From contig NZ_JAQZAN010000029.1 in assembly GCF_028737255.1 (NCBI RefSeq), positions 1-64,000 of the forward strand: 64,000 nt of DNA. The letters are read 5' to 3'. The notes under the pieces were generated by a model that saw only the letters and a list, made by a program, of their open reading frames with translations, was not told where the DNA came from and searched no databases. Below are positions 44,378 to 52,258 of this stretch, piece by piece. A program made the translations under genes and the position numbers. Position 1 is the stretch's first letter. The number at the start of each line of letters is the position of its first letter. Source of the stretch: Actinomycetospora straminea (GTDB lineage Bacteria; Actinomycetota; Actinomycetes; Mycobacteriales; Pseudonocardiaceae).

Positions 44378-44962
44378 CTAGCGGGCGGGCGGGGCGACGG
44401 GCGAGCGCACGAGCTGGATCAGGTAGAGCGTTCCCGACCACAGGTGCAGCGCGATCCCCCAGGCGGTGAAGGCGTAGGCGAACGGACGGGCGAGGTCGGC
44501 ACCGGGCCAGTCCATCTGCGCGAGCAGGAGCAACGGGAACGCGTAGAGCAGGTTCAGCGTCGCGGCCTTGCCCAGGTAGAGCACGGGGAACGCGAGGTAG
44601 CCCTTGCGGCGCAGCACCGGCAGGGCGAGCGAGACGACGAGGTCGCGCCCGATGATCAGCGCGAGCACCCACCACGGCACGATCCCGCGGACGAGGAACG
44701 CCACGAGCGTCGCCACGGTGTAGAGCCGGTCGGCGAGCGGGTCGAGCAGCTCGCCCAGTCGGCTGTACTGGTCGAGGGCGCGCGCGATGCGCCCGTCGAG
44801 CCAGTCGGTGACGCCGCTCGCCACGAGCACGACCAGCGCCCAGCCGTCGGCCTGCGGACCCAGCAGGAGCCACAGGAACAGCGGCACCCCGAGCAGGCGC
44901 ACGAAGCTCAGCGCGTTCGGGACGGTGAGCCAGCGCTCGTGGGCGAGCTCCCGGAGGGTCAC
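44378..44962 (-). CDS. CDP-alcohol phosphatidyltransferase (PgsA-like)
   Basis: A 194-residue membrane enzyme with the family signature DGxxARxxxxxxxxGxxxDxxxD in 'DWLDGRIARALDQYSRLGELLDPLADRLY' (residues about 52-80) and five or six hydrophobic helices. Such enzymes swap CMP of CDP-diacylglycerol for an alcohol such as glycerol-3-phosphate. It takes the place of pgsA2 (Rv1822) near gcvH in mycobacteria; the acceptor alcohol is not certain. Confidence 0.88.
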   Translation of the reverse strand: MTLRELAHERWLTVPNALSFVRLLGVPLFLWLLLGPQADGWALVVLVASGVTDWLDGRIARALDQYSRLGELLDPLADRLYTVATLVAFLVRGIVPWWVLALIIGRDLVVSLALPVLRRKGYLAFPVLYLGKAATLNLLYAFPLLLLAQMDWPGADLARPFAYAFTAWGIALHLWSGTLYLIQLVRSPVAPPAR

Positions 44963-44990
44963 GCGCGCAGTATCCCTGCGCGGCTGCCCC

Positions 44991-45740
44991 TCAGCGCGCC
45001 GTCCAGCCCATGTCCATGATCACCGGCGAGCCGGTGAACGACGAGCCCGCGCGGGTCTGCAGGAAGGCGACGACGTCGGCGACCTCGGAGGGCTCGATGA
45101 GCCGCTTGCTGGCGTGCGGGGTGAGGATGACCTCCTCGAGCACCCGGTCCTCGCTGATGCCGTGGGCGCGCGCCTGGTCGGCGATCTGCTTCTCGACCAG
45201 CGGGGTGCGCACGTAGCCCGGGCAGACGGCCGTGGCGGTGATCCCGTCGGCGGCGCCCTCGAGCGCGAGCGTCTTCACCAGGCCCAGGACGCCGTGCTTG
45301 GCGGACACGTAGCCGGCCTTGAACGGGGACGCCGCCAGCGCGTGCGCGGACGCGATCGCGACGAACCGCCCGCCCTCGGGCGCGGCGCGCAGCGACTCCC
45401 AGGCGTACTTGGCGAGCAGGAACGGGCTGGTCAGGAGGATCCCGAGCAGCGCGTCCCAGCGGTCCTCGTCGAAGTCGGCCACCGGGGAGACGTGCTGGAA
45501 GCCGGCGTTGGCGACGACGAGGTCGAGGCGCCCGAAGTGCTCGAGCGCGGTGTCGACGGCCGCCCGGTTGCCCTCGCGGGTCGTGAGGTCGGCGCCCAGC
45601 GAGGGCCCCGGCAGCGTCTCGTCGCTCTTGAGGTCGACGCCGAGGACCGACCACCCGTCGCCGTGCAGCCGGTCGACGATCGCGCGCCCGATCCCGCTGC
45701 CCGAACCGGTCACCACGGCTGCTCGCTGCTCGTTCTCCAT
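44991..45740 (-). CDS. 3-hydroxybutyrate dehydrogenase-like SDR
   Basis: The 249-residue SDR has 'AAVVTGSGSGIGRAIVDRLHGDGWSVLGVDLKSDE' with an acidic residue after the second strand (NAD preference), 'VVANAGFQHVSPVADFDEDRWDALLGILLTSPFLLAKYAW', catalytic Ser in 'FVAIASAHALAASPFKAGYVSAKHG' with YxxxK, and 'TAVCPGYVRTPLVEKQIADQARAHGISEDRVLEEVIL', a stretch typical of D-3-hydroxybutyrate dehydrogenase. ATG 45740 has a TACGGT -10 (45753-45748) 7 bp upstream, overlapping the promoter of the divergent glycosyltransferase gene. Confidence 0.88.
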   Translation of the reverse strand: MENEQRAAVVTGSGSGIGRAIVDRLHGDGWSVLGVDLKSDETLPGPSLGADLTTREGNRAAVDTALEHFGRLDLVVANAGFQHVSPVADFDEDRWDALLGILLTSPFLLAKYAWESLRAAPEGGRFVAIASAHALAASPFKAGYVSAKHGVLGLVKTLALEGAADGITATAVCPGYVRTPLVEKQIADQARAHGISEDRVLEEVILTPHASKRLIEPSEVADVVAFLQTRAGSSFTGSPVIMDMGWTAR

Positions 45741-45764
45741 GCCCCGACCGTAGGCTCTCGGGCC
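45741..45764. promoter_or_regulatory. Overlapping divergent promoters in a 24-bp intergenic gap
   Basis: The gap between the divergent dehydrogenase and glycosyltransferase start codons is only 24 bp. It holds TAGGCT on the plus strand (45751-45756, 8 bp before GTG 45765) and TACGGT on the minus strand (45753-45748, 7 bp before ATG 45740). Both predict leaderless transcripts, and the -10 hexamers overlap by 3 bp, so the two promoters should compete. Confidence 0.5.
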
Positions 45765-46928
45765 GTGATCGTCCCCGACCCACGGGTCGCTGCCTCTCCC
45801 GACGGACCCTCCGACGCCCGTCCCGACGCCCCGGCCCTGGGCCTCCCGGCCCAACCCGCTCGCCCGGTGCCCGACGTCCGGCGGATCGCGGTCCTGCGCG
45901 CCAACGGCATCGGCGACTACGTCGTCGCCGAGCCCGCCCTGTCCTCGCTGCGCGACGCCTACCCCGACGCCGAGATCACGCTGCTCGGCGCCAGGCACCA
46001 CGAGGCGCTGCTCGCCGGGCGGCCGTCGCCGGTGGACCGGGTCGTCACCGTGCCGCTGGTGCCCGGGGTGCGGGTGGGCCCGGACCCGGACGCGAGCGAG
46101 GAGGAGGTCGAGGCGTGGTGCGCGGAGCGGCGCGCCGAGGGCTACGACCTCGCCGTCCAGCTCCACGGCGGCGGCCGGAACTCCAACAAGCTGCTGCTGC
46201 GCCTCGGGGCCAAGGTCACCGTCGGTGCCGCCACCCCCGACGCGCCCCGCCCCGACCGCTGGGTGCCCTACTGGCCCTACCAGCACGACACCGTCCGCTG
46301 GCTCGAGGTCGCGGCCGCCGCGGGCGCGACGACGAGCCGCATCGAGCCCCACCTGGCGGTGACCGAGGCCGACCTCGCGGCCTCCCGCGCCGTCGTGCCG
46401 CCCGGGGACGCCCCGCTGCTCGTCGTGCACCCGGGTGCCACCGACGCCCGGCGCTGCTACCCCGAGGAGCGCCTCGGGGCCGTCGCCCAGGACCTCGCCG
46501 ACCTCGCCGACCACGGCGCCCGCGTCGTCGTCGCCGGCGGACCGAGCGAGGCCGACCGGGTCGCGCGGGTGGTGTCGGGGATGCGCGACGAGCCCGAGAC
46601 CGCCGTCGGGACCCTCGACCTGCCCGGGCTGGTGGGGCTGCTGTCCCGCGCGACGATGGTGCTGGGCAACGACTCGGGCCCGCGGCACCTCGCCGGCGCG
46701 GTGGGCACGCCGACGGTCGCGGTGTTCACCTACGCGAACCTCGCCGACGTCGCCCCGCTGACCCGCACCTGGCACCGCGTGCTCGTGTCGTGGCACGGCG
46801 GCTGCCAGGTGTGCGGACGCCGCGTGCTCGACGGCTGGTGCGGGCACGAGGCCAGCGCCACCCACGACGTGCCCGTCGAGGAGGTCCGCGAGGCCGCGCT
46901 CGACCTGTGGGGCCAGGCCGTCACCTGA
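45765..46928 (+). CDS. Glycosyltransferase family 9 (heptosyltransferase-like)
   Basis: A 387-residue GT-B enzyme: 'IAVLRANGIGDYVVAEPALSSLRDAYPDAEITLLGARHHEALLAGRP' (the GIGD motif), 'LAVQLHGGGRNSNKLLLRLGAKVTVG', and the C-terminal nucleotide-sugar site 'LPGLVGLLSRATMVLGNDSGPRHLAGAVGTPTVAVF'. In actinobacteria such proteins are not LPS enzymes; the acceptor is unknown. A Cys-rich tail ('GGCQVCGRRVLDGWCGHEA') is a frequent GT9 feature. GTG 45765 fits the leaderless promoter. Confidence 0.88.
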   Translation: MIVPDPRVAASPDGPSDARPDAPALGLPAQPARPVPDVRRIAVLRANGIGDYVVAEPALSSLRDAYPDAEITLLGARHHEALLAGRPSPVDRVVTVPLVPGVRVGPDPDASEEEVEAWCAERRAEGYDLAVQLHGGGRNSNKLLLRLGAKVTVGAATPDAPRPDRWVPYWPYQHDTVRWLEVAAAAGATTSRIEPHLAVTEADLAASRAVVPPGDAPLLVVHPGATDARRCYPEERLGAVAQDLADLADHGARVVVAGGPSEADRVARVVSGMRDEPETAVGTLDLPGLVGLLSRATMVLGNDSGPRHLAGAVGTPTVAVFTYANLADVAPLTRTWHRVLVSWHGGCQVCGRRVLDGWCGHEASATHDVPVEEVREAALDLWGQAVT

Positions 46929-46962
46929 CCCGCCTCACCTGACCCGCCTCACCTGACCCGCA
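46921..46962. repeat. 14-bp tandem repeat (three copies) containing the stop codons of two convergent genes
   Basis: TCACCTGACCCGCC occurs three times in a row (last copy ends in A). The first copy carries the TGA stop of the glycosyltransferase gene (46926-46928), and the third carries the minus-strand TGA stop of selD (TCA at 46949-46951). The repeat could have expanded by slippage without harm because each copy has a stop in both directions. Confidence 0.85.
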
Positions 46963-47950
46963 GCGTCGTCCCCTCCTCGGCCGCGACGATCTCGCCGATC
47001 ACCGGGTGCCCGGGGATCTCGCCGGCGAGCAGCAGCCCGCCCGAGGTCTGGGCGTCGGCGAGCAGCAGCGCCGTGGTCTCGTCGACGTCGATCCGCGCGT
47101 GCGGGCGGACCCAGTCGAGGTTGCGCCGCGAGCCGCCCGGCACGTTGCCCGCTGCGGCCGCCTCGCGGGCGCCGTCGAGGAACGGGACGGCGGCGCTGTC
47201 GATCACCGCGGTGACGCCGGAGGCGCGCGCCATCTTGTGCGCGTGGCCGAGCAGGCCGAAGCCGGTGACGTCCGTGCCGGCGCGGATGCCCGCGGCGAGC
47301 GCGGCGCGCGAGGCCTCGGCGTTGAGGGTCGTCATGACGGCGATCGCCTCGGCGAAGGACTCGCCGGTGGCCTTGTGCCGGTTGTTGAGCACCCCGAGCC
47401 CGAGCGGCTTGGTCAGCGTCAGTGGGGTGCCCGGGCGGGCGGCGTCGTTGCGGATGAGCGCGTCCGGGTCGGCCGTGCCGGTCACCGCCATGCCGTACTT
47501 GGGCTCGGGGTCGTCGACCGAGTGGCCGCCGGCGACGTGGCACCCGGCCTCGTCGGCGACCGCCAGCCCGCCGCGCAGCACCTCGGCCGCGAGGTCGTAG
47601 GGCAGGACGTCGCGCGGCCAGCACAGGAGGTTCAGCGCGATCACCGGGCGCCCGCCCATGGCGTAGACGTCGGAGAGCGCGTTGGCGGCGGCGATGCGGC
47701 CCCAGTCGTAGGGGTCGTCGACGACCGGGGTGAAGAAGTCGGTGGTCGCGATGATCGCGAGCCCGTCGCGGATGCGCACGGCCGCGGCGTCGTCGCCGTC
47801 CTCCAGCCCGACGACGAGCTCGCCCTCGCGCGCGGTCGACGGGGACGGCACCAGCCCGCGCACCACGTCCTCGAGCTCGCCGGGCGGGATCTTGCAGGCG
47901 CAGCCGCCGCCGTGGGCGTAGCCGGTCAGTCGCGGGGTCGTGGCGGTCAC
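46949..47950 (-). CDS. selD: Selenide, water dikinase (selenophosphate synthase)
   Basis: SelD makes selenophosphate from selenide and ATP for selenocysteine or selenouridine synthesis. The 333-residue product has the N-terminal 'YAHGGGCACKIPPGEL' with Cys17 and Lys20 at the positions known to be essential, 'EDGDDAAAVRI', and 'IATTDFFTPVVDDPYDWGRIAAANALSDVYAMGG'. It uses cysteine at position 17, not selenocysteine. No selA, selB or tRNA-Sec gene was seen in the window. Confidence 0.95.
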   Translation of the reverse strand: MTATTPRLTGYAHGGGCACKIPPGELEDVVRGLVPSPSTAREGELVVGLEDGDDAAAVRIRDGLAIIATTDFFTPVVDDPYDWGRIAAANALSDVYAMGGRPVIALNLLCWPRDVLPYDLAAEVLRGGLAVADEAGCHVAGGHSVDDPEPKYGMAVTGTADPDALIRNDAARPGTPLTLTKPLGLGVLNNRHKATGESFAEAIAVMTTLNAEASRAALAAGIRAGTDVTGFGLLGHAHKMARASGVTAVIDSAAVPFLDGAREAAAAGNVPGGSRRNLDWVRPHARIDVDETTALLLADAQTSGGLLLAGEIPGHPVIGEIVAAEEGTTLRVR

Positions 47951-47959
47951 GACCCCGTT

Positions 47960-48691
47960 CTACAGCCTGTGCAGGCCGTCCAGCACCCGCTGCATGATGT
48001 CGCGCGACGGCGCCCCCGACGTGGCGACGGCCCGCGGGTGCACGAGCAGCAACCCCGCGCCCGCCATGTCGTCGATGATCACGCGAGCCACGCCCAGCGG
48101 CACCGCGAGCAGCGCGGCCACCTCGGCCACCGACCGCGGGTCCTCGACGACGTCGCCCAGCGCGACGTGCTCGGGGTCCTCCAGCGGCGGGCGCGGCGAG
48201 GGGATCGACACGAGGGTCTCGACGGCGAGGTCGGCCCTCGCCCGGGTGCGCCCGCGGGTGCGGACGTACGGGCGCACGCGGGTGCGGGTGCTCTCGGGCG
48301 GCGGCGTGGCGGTGATGAACAGGGGGATGGTCGGCGCGTCGTCGGGCTCGGGCTGGCGACGGGCCGGCGGGGGCGCCTGCTCGGGGACGACGGCGTCCTC
48401 GGCCGCGGCGCGCGCGGCCTCCCGGCGGGCCCGGCGGGAGTGGGAGGCGAACCGGGCCCCGGTGAGCGGGAGGCTGCCGGTCTCGCCGGGCAGGACCGGG
48501 CCGCCGGACTCCTCGGACGCGTCCCCGATGGCGCCGGCGGCACGGTCCGGGGCCTCGGCGTCCTGGGCGTCCTCGGGCTCGAGGGCCTCGTCGGCGAGGG
48601 CGCGCGGGAAGCGGGCGCCGGTGCGCCCGACCCGGGCGCGGCGGCGGCGTCGCGCGCCGGCCGGGCCGTCGGACCCGTTCCCTTCGCTCAC
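47960..48691 (-). CDS. DUF742 domain protein
   Basis: The C-terminal ~115 residues are a DUF742 domain: 'VRPYVRTRGRTRARADLAVETLVS', then the HTH-like 'DVVEDPRSVAEVAALLAVPLGVARVIIDDMAGAGLLLVH'. DUF742 proteins normally belong to conservon operons (roadblock, sensor kinase, DUF742, GTPase) that gate signalling; here no partner gene is adjacent, so it is an orphan. The N-terminal ~120 residues are charged and disordered. GTG 48691 is preferred for its strong GGGGAG ribosome site; the frame is open to 48883. Confidence 0.82.
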   Translation of the reverse strand: MSEGNGSDGPAGARRRRRARVGRTGARFPRALADEALEPEDAQDAEAPDRAAGAIGDASEESGGPVLPGETGSLPLTGARFASHSRRARREAARAAAEDAVVPEQAPPPARRQPEPDDAPTIPLFITATPPPESTRTRVRPYVRTRGRTRARADLAVETLVSIPSPRPPLEDPEHVALGDVVEDPRSVAEVAALLAVPLGVARVIIDDMAGAGLLLVHPRAVATSGAPSRDIMQRVLDGLHRL

Positions 48692-48788
48692 GCTCCGCTC
48701 CCCCTCGGTGACCACGAACGGCTCAGTCCGACCGTTCTCCCCCGTCCGCCGGACGACACCGACGGTCACCGGACGAACAGGAGCCGGA

Positions 48789-48897
48789 GTCACGATAGAG
48801 CAGGCCTCGGTCCCGTCACACGGTTCGCCGTGACCGGTCGTCGAGAGCGTGACCATCGTGACGTCGCGTGACCTCGTCGTCACTCGGTGACAGTGAC
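48789..48897. promoter_or_regulatory. Cluster of nine GTNAC motifs upstream of the DUF742 gene
   Basis: GTNAC occurs at 48789, 48815, 48830, 48849, 48858, 48868, 48879, 48887 and 48893 (start positions), with spacings of 6-11 bp in the distal part. About one or none would be expected by chance in 110 bp. A minus-strand TATCGT -10 (48797-48792) lies at the near end, so the cluster occupies the upstream activator region of the DUF742 gene. MtrA or another OmpR-type regulator binding to GTNAC direct repeats is a candidate. Confidence 0.5.
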
Positions 48898-49115
48898 ATC
48901 ACGCCCGTGGGACGAGTCGGTAGCGACCGGATCGGACGCGGTGTCCTCCGGCGACGGCCCGCTGTGCAGGGACTAAGCTCGTGCCCAGCCCCATCTCGGA
49001 CCTCTCTCCGTGGGGCTGTTTCCACATCGGGGCTCGGGGTCGTCGTCGTTCCACCCGGTTCGCCGGGACGGCGATCCCGGGTCCCGTTGCCGGTTCCGGC
49101 ACGGCCTCCGACGTG

Positions 49116-49367
49116 CTAAGCACCGAGGCCGCGCACCCGGATGCGCTCGTCACCGAGGGCCACGACGTCGCCCGGTCCCAGCTGGCGTCCCCGGCGCGAC
49201 TCGCCGCGACCGTTCACCGTGACCTCGCCGGCCTCGAGGACCTCCCGGGCCGCCGCACCGTGCTCCACCAGCCCGGCGAGCTTGAGCAGCTGGCCGAGCC
49301 GGATCGTCTCGTCCCGGATCTCGACGTCCCGGATCGGGCTCCTGGCGTCGGGCGCGCGCTGCTCCAC
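49116..49367 (-). CDS. S4 domain RNA-binding protein
   Basis: An 83-residue YaaA/RlbA-type S4 protein: 'EIRDETIRLGQLLKLAGLVEHGAAAREVLEAGEVTVNGRGESRRGRQLGPGDVVALGDERIRV'. The 'LxxLLKLAGLVxxGxxAkxxIxxGxVxVNGxxExRRGrKL' pattern is the family hallmark. It probably binds structured RNA such as rRNA. Complete and of usual length. It is divergent from the TauE gene. Confidence 0.92.
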   Translation of the reverse strand: MEQRAPDARSPIRDVEIRDETIRLGQLLKLAGLVEHGAAAREVLEAGEVTVNGRGESRRGRQLGPGDVVALGDERIRVRGLGA

Positions 49368-49426
49368 CGGGCGAGTGTGCCCCGCGCCTCCCCCACGGAA
49401 CCCGGCGCGGCGCGGGAGCCGGTGGT

Positions 49427-50179
49427 GTGATGGCGGCGATGGTCGCCCTGCTCGTCGCCGCCGGGTTCGCCGCCGGGCTGACGGGCTCGATGGCCGGGCT
49501 GGCGTCCCTCTTCTCCTACCCCGCCCTGCTGGCGGTGGGCCTCTCCCCCGTCGCGGCGAACCAGACGAACACCATCGCGCTGGCCGTCAGCAGCGTCGGG
49601 TCGATGCTCGGCTCGCGCCCGGAGCTACGTGGCCAGGCGCCTCGGGTGCTGCGGCTGCTCCCGCTCACGATCCTGGGCGGGGCGATCGGCGCGGGCCTCG
49701 TGCTCGTCACGCCGTCCGACGCCTTCGCGCTCATCGTGCCGTTCCTCGTCGCCGGCGCCTCGCTGGTGCTCCTGCTGCGCTCCCGACCCGACGCCGCGCC
49801 GGTGACCTCGCGCGCCGGTCGCGCAGCCACCGTCGTCGGCGTCGTCGCGGTCGGCGTCTACAGCGGCTACTTCGGCGCGGCCGCCGGCGTGGTGATGATG
49901 GCCCTGCTCGTGCGGGCCCTCGCCGACAGCCTCGTGCGCGTCAACGCCGTGAAGAACGTGCTGCTCGGGGCGTCGAACGCCGTCGCGGCCATCGGCTTCG
50001 CGGTGCTGGGCGAGGTGTCGTGGTCGGCGGCCCTGCCCCTCACCGCGGGCCTGCTCGTCGGCAACTACTGCGGCCCGGCCATCGCCCGCCGCCTGCCACC
50101 GACCGTGCTGCGCGTGGGGATCGCGCTCGCGGGACTCGTCCTCGCCGCCGTGCTGCTCCACCGCGCCCTGACGACCTGA
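49427..50179 (+). CDS. TauE/SafE family sulfite/sulfonate exporter
   Basis: A 250-residue permease with eight helices in two TauE/SafE repeats: 'AAGFAAGLTGSMAGLASLFSYPALLAVGLSPVAANQTNTIALAVSSVGSMLG' and 'YSGYFGAAAGVVMMALLVRALADSLVRVNAVKNVLLGASNAVAA'. The duplicated 'GxxxGxxGGxxG'-like stretches are typical. Substrate unknown (sulfite, sulfoacetate or other organic sulfur anions). GTG 49427 or ATG 49430 starts it. Confidence 0.9.
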   Translation: MMAAMVALLVAAGFAAGLTGSMAGLASLFSYPALLAVGLSPVAANQTNTIALAVSSVGSMLGSRPELRGQAPRVLRLLPLTILGGAIGAGLVLVTPSDAFALIVPFLVAGASLVLLLRSRPDAAPVTSRAGRAATVVGVVAVGVYSGYFGAAAGVVMMALLVRALADSLVRVNAVKNVLLGASNAVAAIGFAVLGEVSWSAALPLTAGLLVGNYCGPAIARRLPPTVLRVGIALAGLVLAAVLLHRALTT

Positions 50180-50253
50180 GCGGGGCCGCGGGTCGAGGAC
50201 GCCGCCGCCTGGAGCCACGGGTCGGGTCGGTGGGCGGGAGGACCGGTCGCGAG

Positions 50254-51322
50254 GAGCTATACACAAGATCGCGTCGAGATCGACGCCGTCGCGACGCGCC
50301 TAAGGCGCGCGCCCTGGCCCGGGTAGATCGGGGCCGCTCAGGCCGCCCAGACCGCTCGGGCCCCCGCCCAGGCCGCTTCGACCCCCGCGCCGGCCACTCG
50401 ACGGTCGCAGGTCCGGCCGCCTCGCGCCGCGCACGACCGCCGGTGAGTGGACGACACTCCCTCGCGCTACGCCTTTTGCTGACTCCGAGCACGTGCCCCG
50501 GCAGCGGCACAGCGGCGACCTATGTCCAAGATCGCGTCGAGTCCGCCCTGCGGTGGCGTCGACATCGACTCCGTCGCGACGCGTCGGGTTGGCCGCTCGG
50601 GCCGCTCCGTCGTTCAGCGGATCGGGGTCCGACCGCTCGGAGAGTTCCGGGTGCAGCCTTCTCACTCCCTCCCACGGCCGTTGCTGGGTCGACGACACCC
50701 CCTCGCGCCGGCCCACCTCACCCCGAGCACCGTGCCCGGCAGCGACATCGCGGCGAGCTATGCCCAAGATCGCGTCGAGTCCGCCTCGCGTGGCGTCGAT
50801 CTCCGATGCGCCCGACTCGGCACACCGGCCCCTGCGACTGATCGACCCGCGCGCCGCCTCCTCGTGCGCGACCTCCTCGTGCGCGGGCTGCCGTTGGCGA
50901 CGTCCTCGTGCGCGACCTCCTCACGCACGTCTCCTCGCCCCCGACACGCCCTACCGGTCGGTCTCTGCAGGTTGTTCCACGCGCACCGTGTCGCCGCAGA
51001 CCGCGGGCGCCCGCGTTCGGTCTGGGCCACCGGCCGGCAGCTCGTCGGGCGCGGATCGGGCACACCGTTCTCGACGCGATCTTGGGCGTAGCTCATGCCG
51101 CGCCCACATCGGTCGGCGCCCCGCGACTGCCGCCGTGGCACCGTCACCGGCAGCTGGCTGCTCGCTCGTGTCCAGCTCGAGACCGTCGTTCTCGACGCGA
51201 TCTTGCGCATAGCTCACGCCCCACCCCACGTCGGTCGGCGGCCTTGGCGCCGTCGCGAAGGTCAACCGCGCGCCCGTCCCCGCTCGGGACCGTCGCTCTC
51301 GACGCGATCTTGCGCATAGCTC
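50254..51322. repeat. Six copies of a 25-bp element in a 1.2-kb non-coding region, three direct and three inverted
   Basis: The space 50180-51394 holds no convincing gene. It contains a 25-bp element with the invariant core AAGATCGCGTCGAG preceded by GAGCTATGC or a close form. Plus-strand copies: 50254-50278, 50517-50541, 50755-50779. Minus-strand copies: 51070-51094, 51191-51215, 51298-51322. Start-to-start distances are 263, 238, 315, 121 and 107 bp. Some flanks are shared: a GTGCCCCGGCAGCG-like stretch before copies 2 and 3, and CATCGGTCGGCG-like stretches behind copies 4 and 5. Irregular spacing and unequal flanks exclude a CRISPR. The two halves face each other, so opposing copies could pair in RNA or mark protein binding. 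Confidence 0.85.
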
Positions 51323-51394
51323 GATGAGGAGTGGTGGCCGACCGGCGGGCAGGCCCGACGGAACCGGCGCCGAGCCGGCGGCGTCGAACCCCGT

Positions 51395-52258
51395 TTGAGC
51401 ACCGAGCCCCTCCCCGTCGATCCACCCACGGCCCACGGACCCGACGACCTCCTCCGGCGCGCGGCCGCCCTCCTCAGGGCCCGGCCGAACGGCGTGCTCG
51501 CCGGGCCCACCGCGGCCGCGCTGTGGATCGGTGAGCTCAGCGGGTTGGTGGCCGACGACGACCGGGAGGGGGGGTCGGTGCTGGTCCCGGGCCTCGCGAG
51601 CCGTCCCCTCGAGGTCGTCGTCGCGGGCCGGGGTGGGCGCGCGTCGCCGGGGGTGCGGGTGCGGGCCGACCGGCTGGCGCCCGACGAGGTCCGCGAGGTC
51701 GTCCACGAGGGCGTCGGGCGGCTGCGGCTCACCAACCCGCTGCGGACGTCGTTCGACCTCGCCCGCACGCTGCCGCTGGACGAGGCGGTCACGGTCGTCG
51801 ACGCCATCGGGGCGCGGCACGGCCTGGAGTCCGGGGAGCTCCGCAGCACCGCGCACCGCCACCCCGGGGTGCGGGGGCGGCGGGCGGTGTTCCCGGTCGC
51901 CGACCTCGTGGACCAGGGCAGTACGTCGCCGGCGCGAACGCGGGTCCGGCTCGCGATCCGGCGGGCCGGGATCGACGTGCCGCTGGCCGGGCGGGCGATC
52001 ATCGACGAGGACGGGGTGATCGCCGGGGTGCTCGACCTGGTGTGGCCGGACGACGGGTGCGGCATGCAGGTCGGGCGGACGAGGCCCGACGCCGCCGCGC
52101 GGGCGGGGCGGCTCCCGGAGCTCGGCTGGCACATCCGCCTCGTCCCGGACGACCTCTCGGCCTACTGGCTCTCCTGGGAGGCCCGGGGCCTGCTCGCCCA
52201 GCGCCGGGGGCGGACGCTGCCCCGGCTGATCACAAGGTCTGCCCGCCGTCGACGGTGA
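51395..52258 (+). CDS. AbiEi/DUF559-like protein with degenerate endonuclease domain
   Basis: A 287-residue protein of a family that pairs an AbiEi-type winged helix ('LRARPNGVLAGPTAAALWIGELSGLVADD') with a DUF559/Vsr-like nuclease fold. The middle 'VREVVHEGVGRLRLTNPLRTSFDLARTLPLDEAVTVVDAIGARHGL' is typical. In the nuclease part the usual ExRxRL and DLxxxxxxVEYDG motifs read 'SPARTRVRLAI' and 'LDLVWPDDGCGMQVG', so some catalytic acids look lost. The start is a TTG at 51395; internal GTG codons are possible. The gene follows directly on the six-copy repeat region and overlaps the convergent SDR gene by 29 bp. Confidence 0.72.
   Translation: MSTEPLPVDPPTAHGPDDLLRRAAALLRARPNGVLAGPTAAALWIGELSGLVADDDREGGSVLVPGLASRPLEVVVAGRGGRASPGVRVRADRLAPDEVREVVHEGVGRLRLTNPLRTSFDLARTLPLDEAVTVVDAIGARHGLESGELRSTAHRHPGVRGRRAVFPVADLVDQGSTSPARTRVRLAIRRAGIDVPLAGRAIIDEDGVIAGVLDLVWPDDGCGMQVGRTRPDAAARAGRLPELGWHIRLVPDDLSAYWLSWEARGLLAQRRGRTLPRLITRSARRRR

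Noticed and set aside
50493-51212. Protein-coding gene within the six-copy repeat region
   Set aside because: Frames are open by composition only; products are Arg/Ser/Pro-rich, without ribosome sites, and the repeats fall in several frames.
50254-51322. CRISPR array
   Set aside because: Copies are 107-315 bp apart, lie in both orientations, and no cas genes are near.
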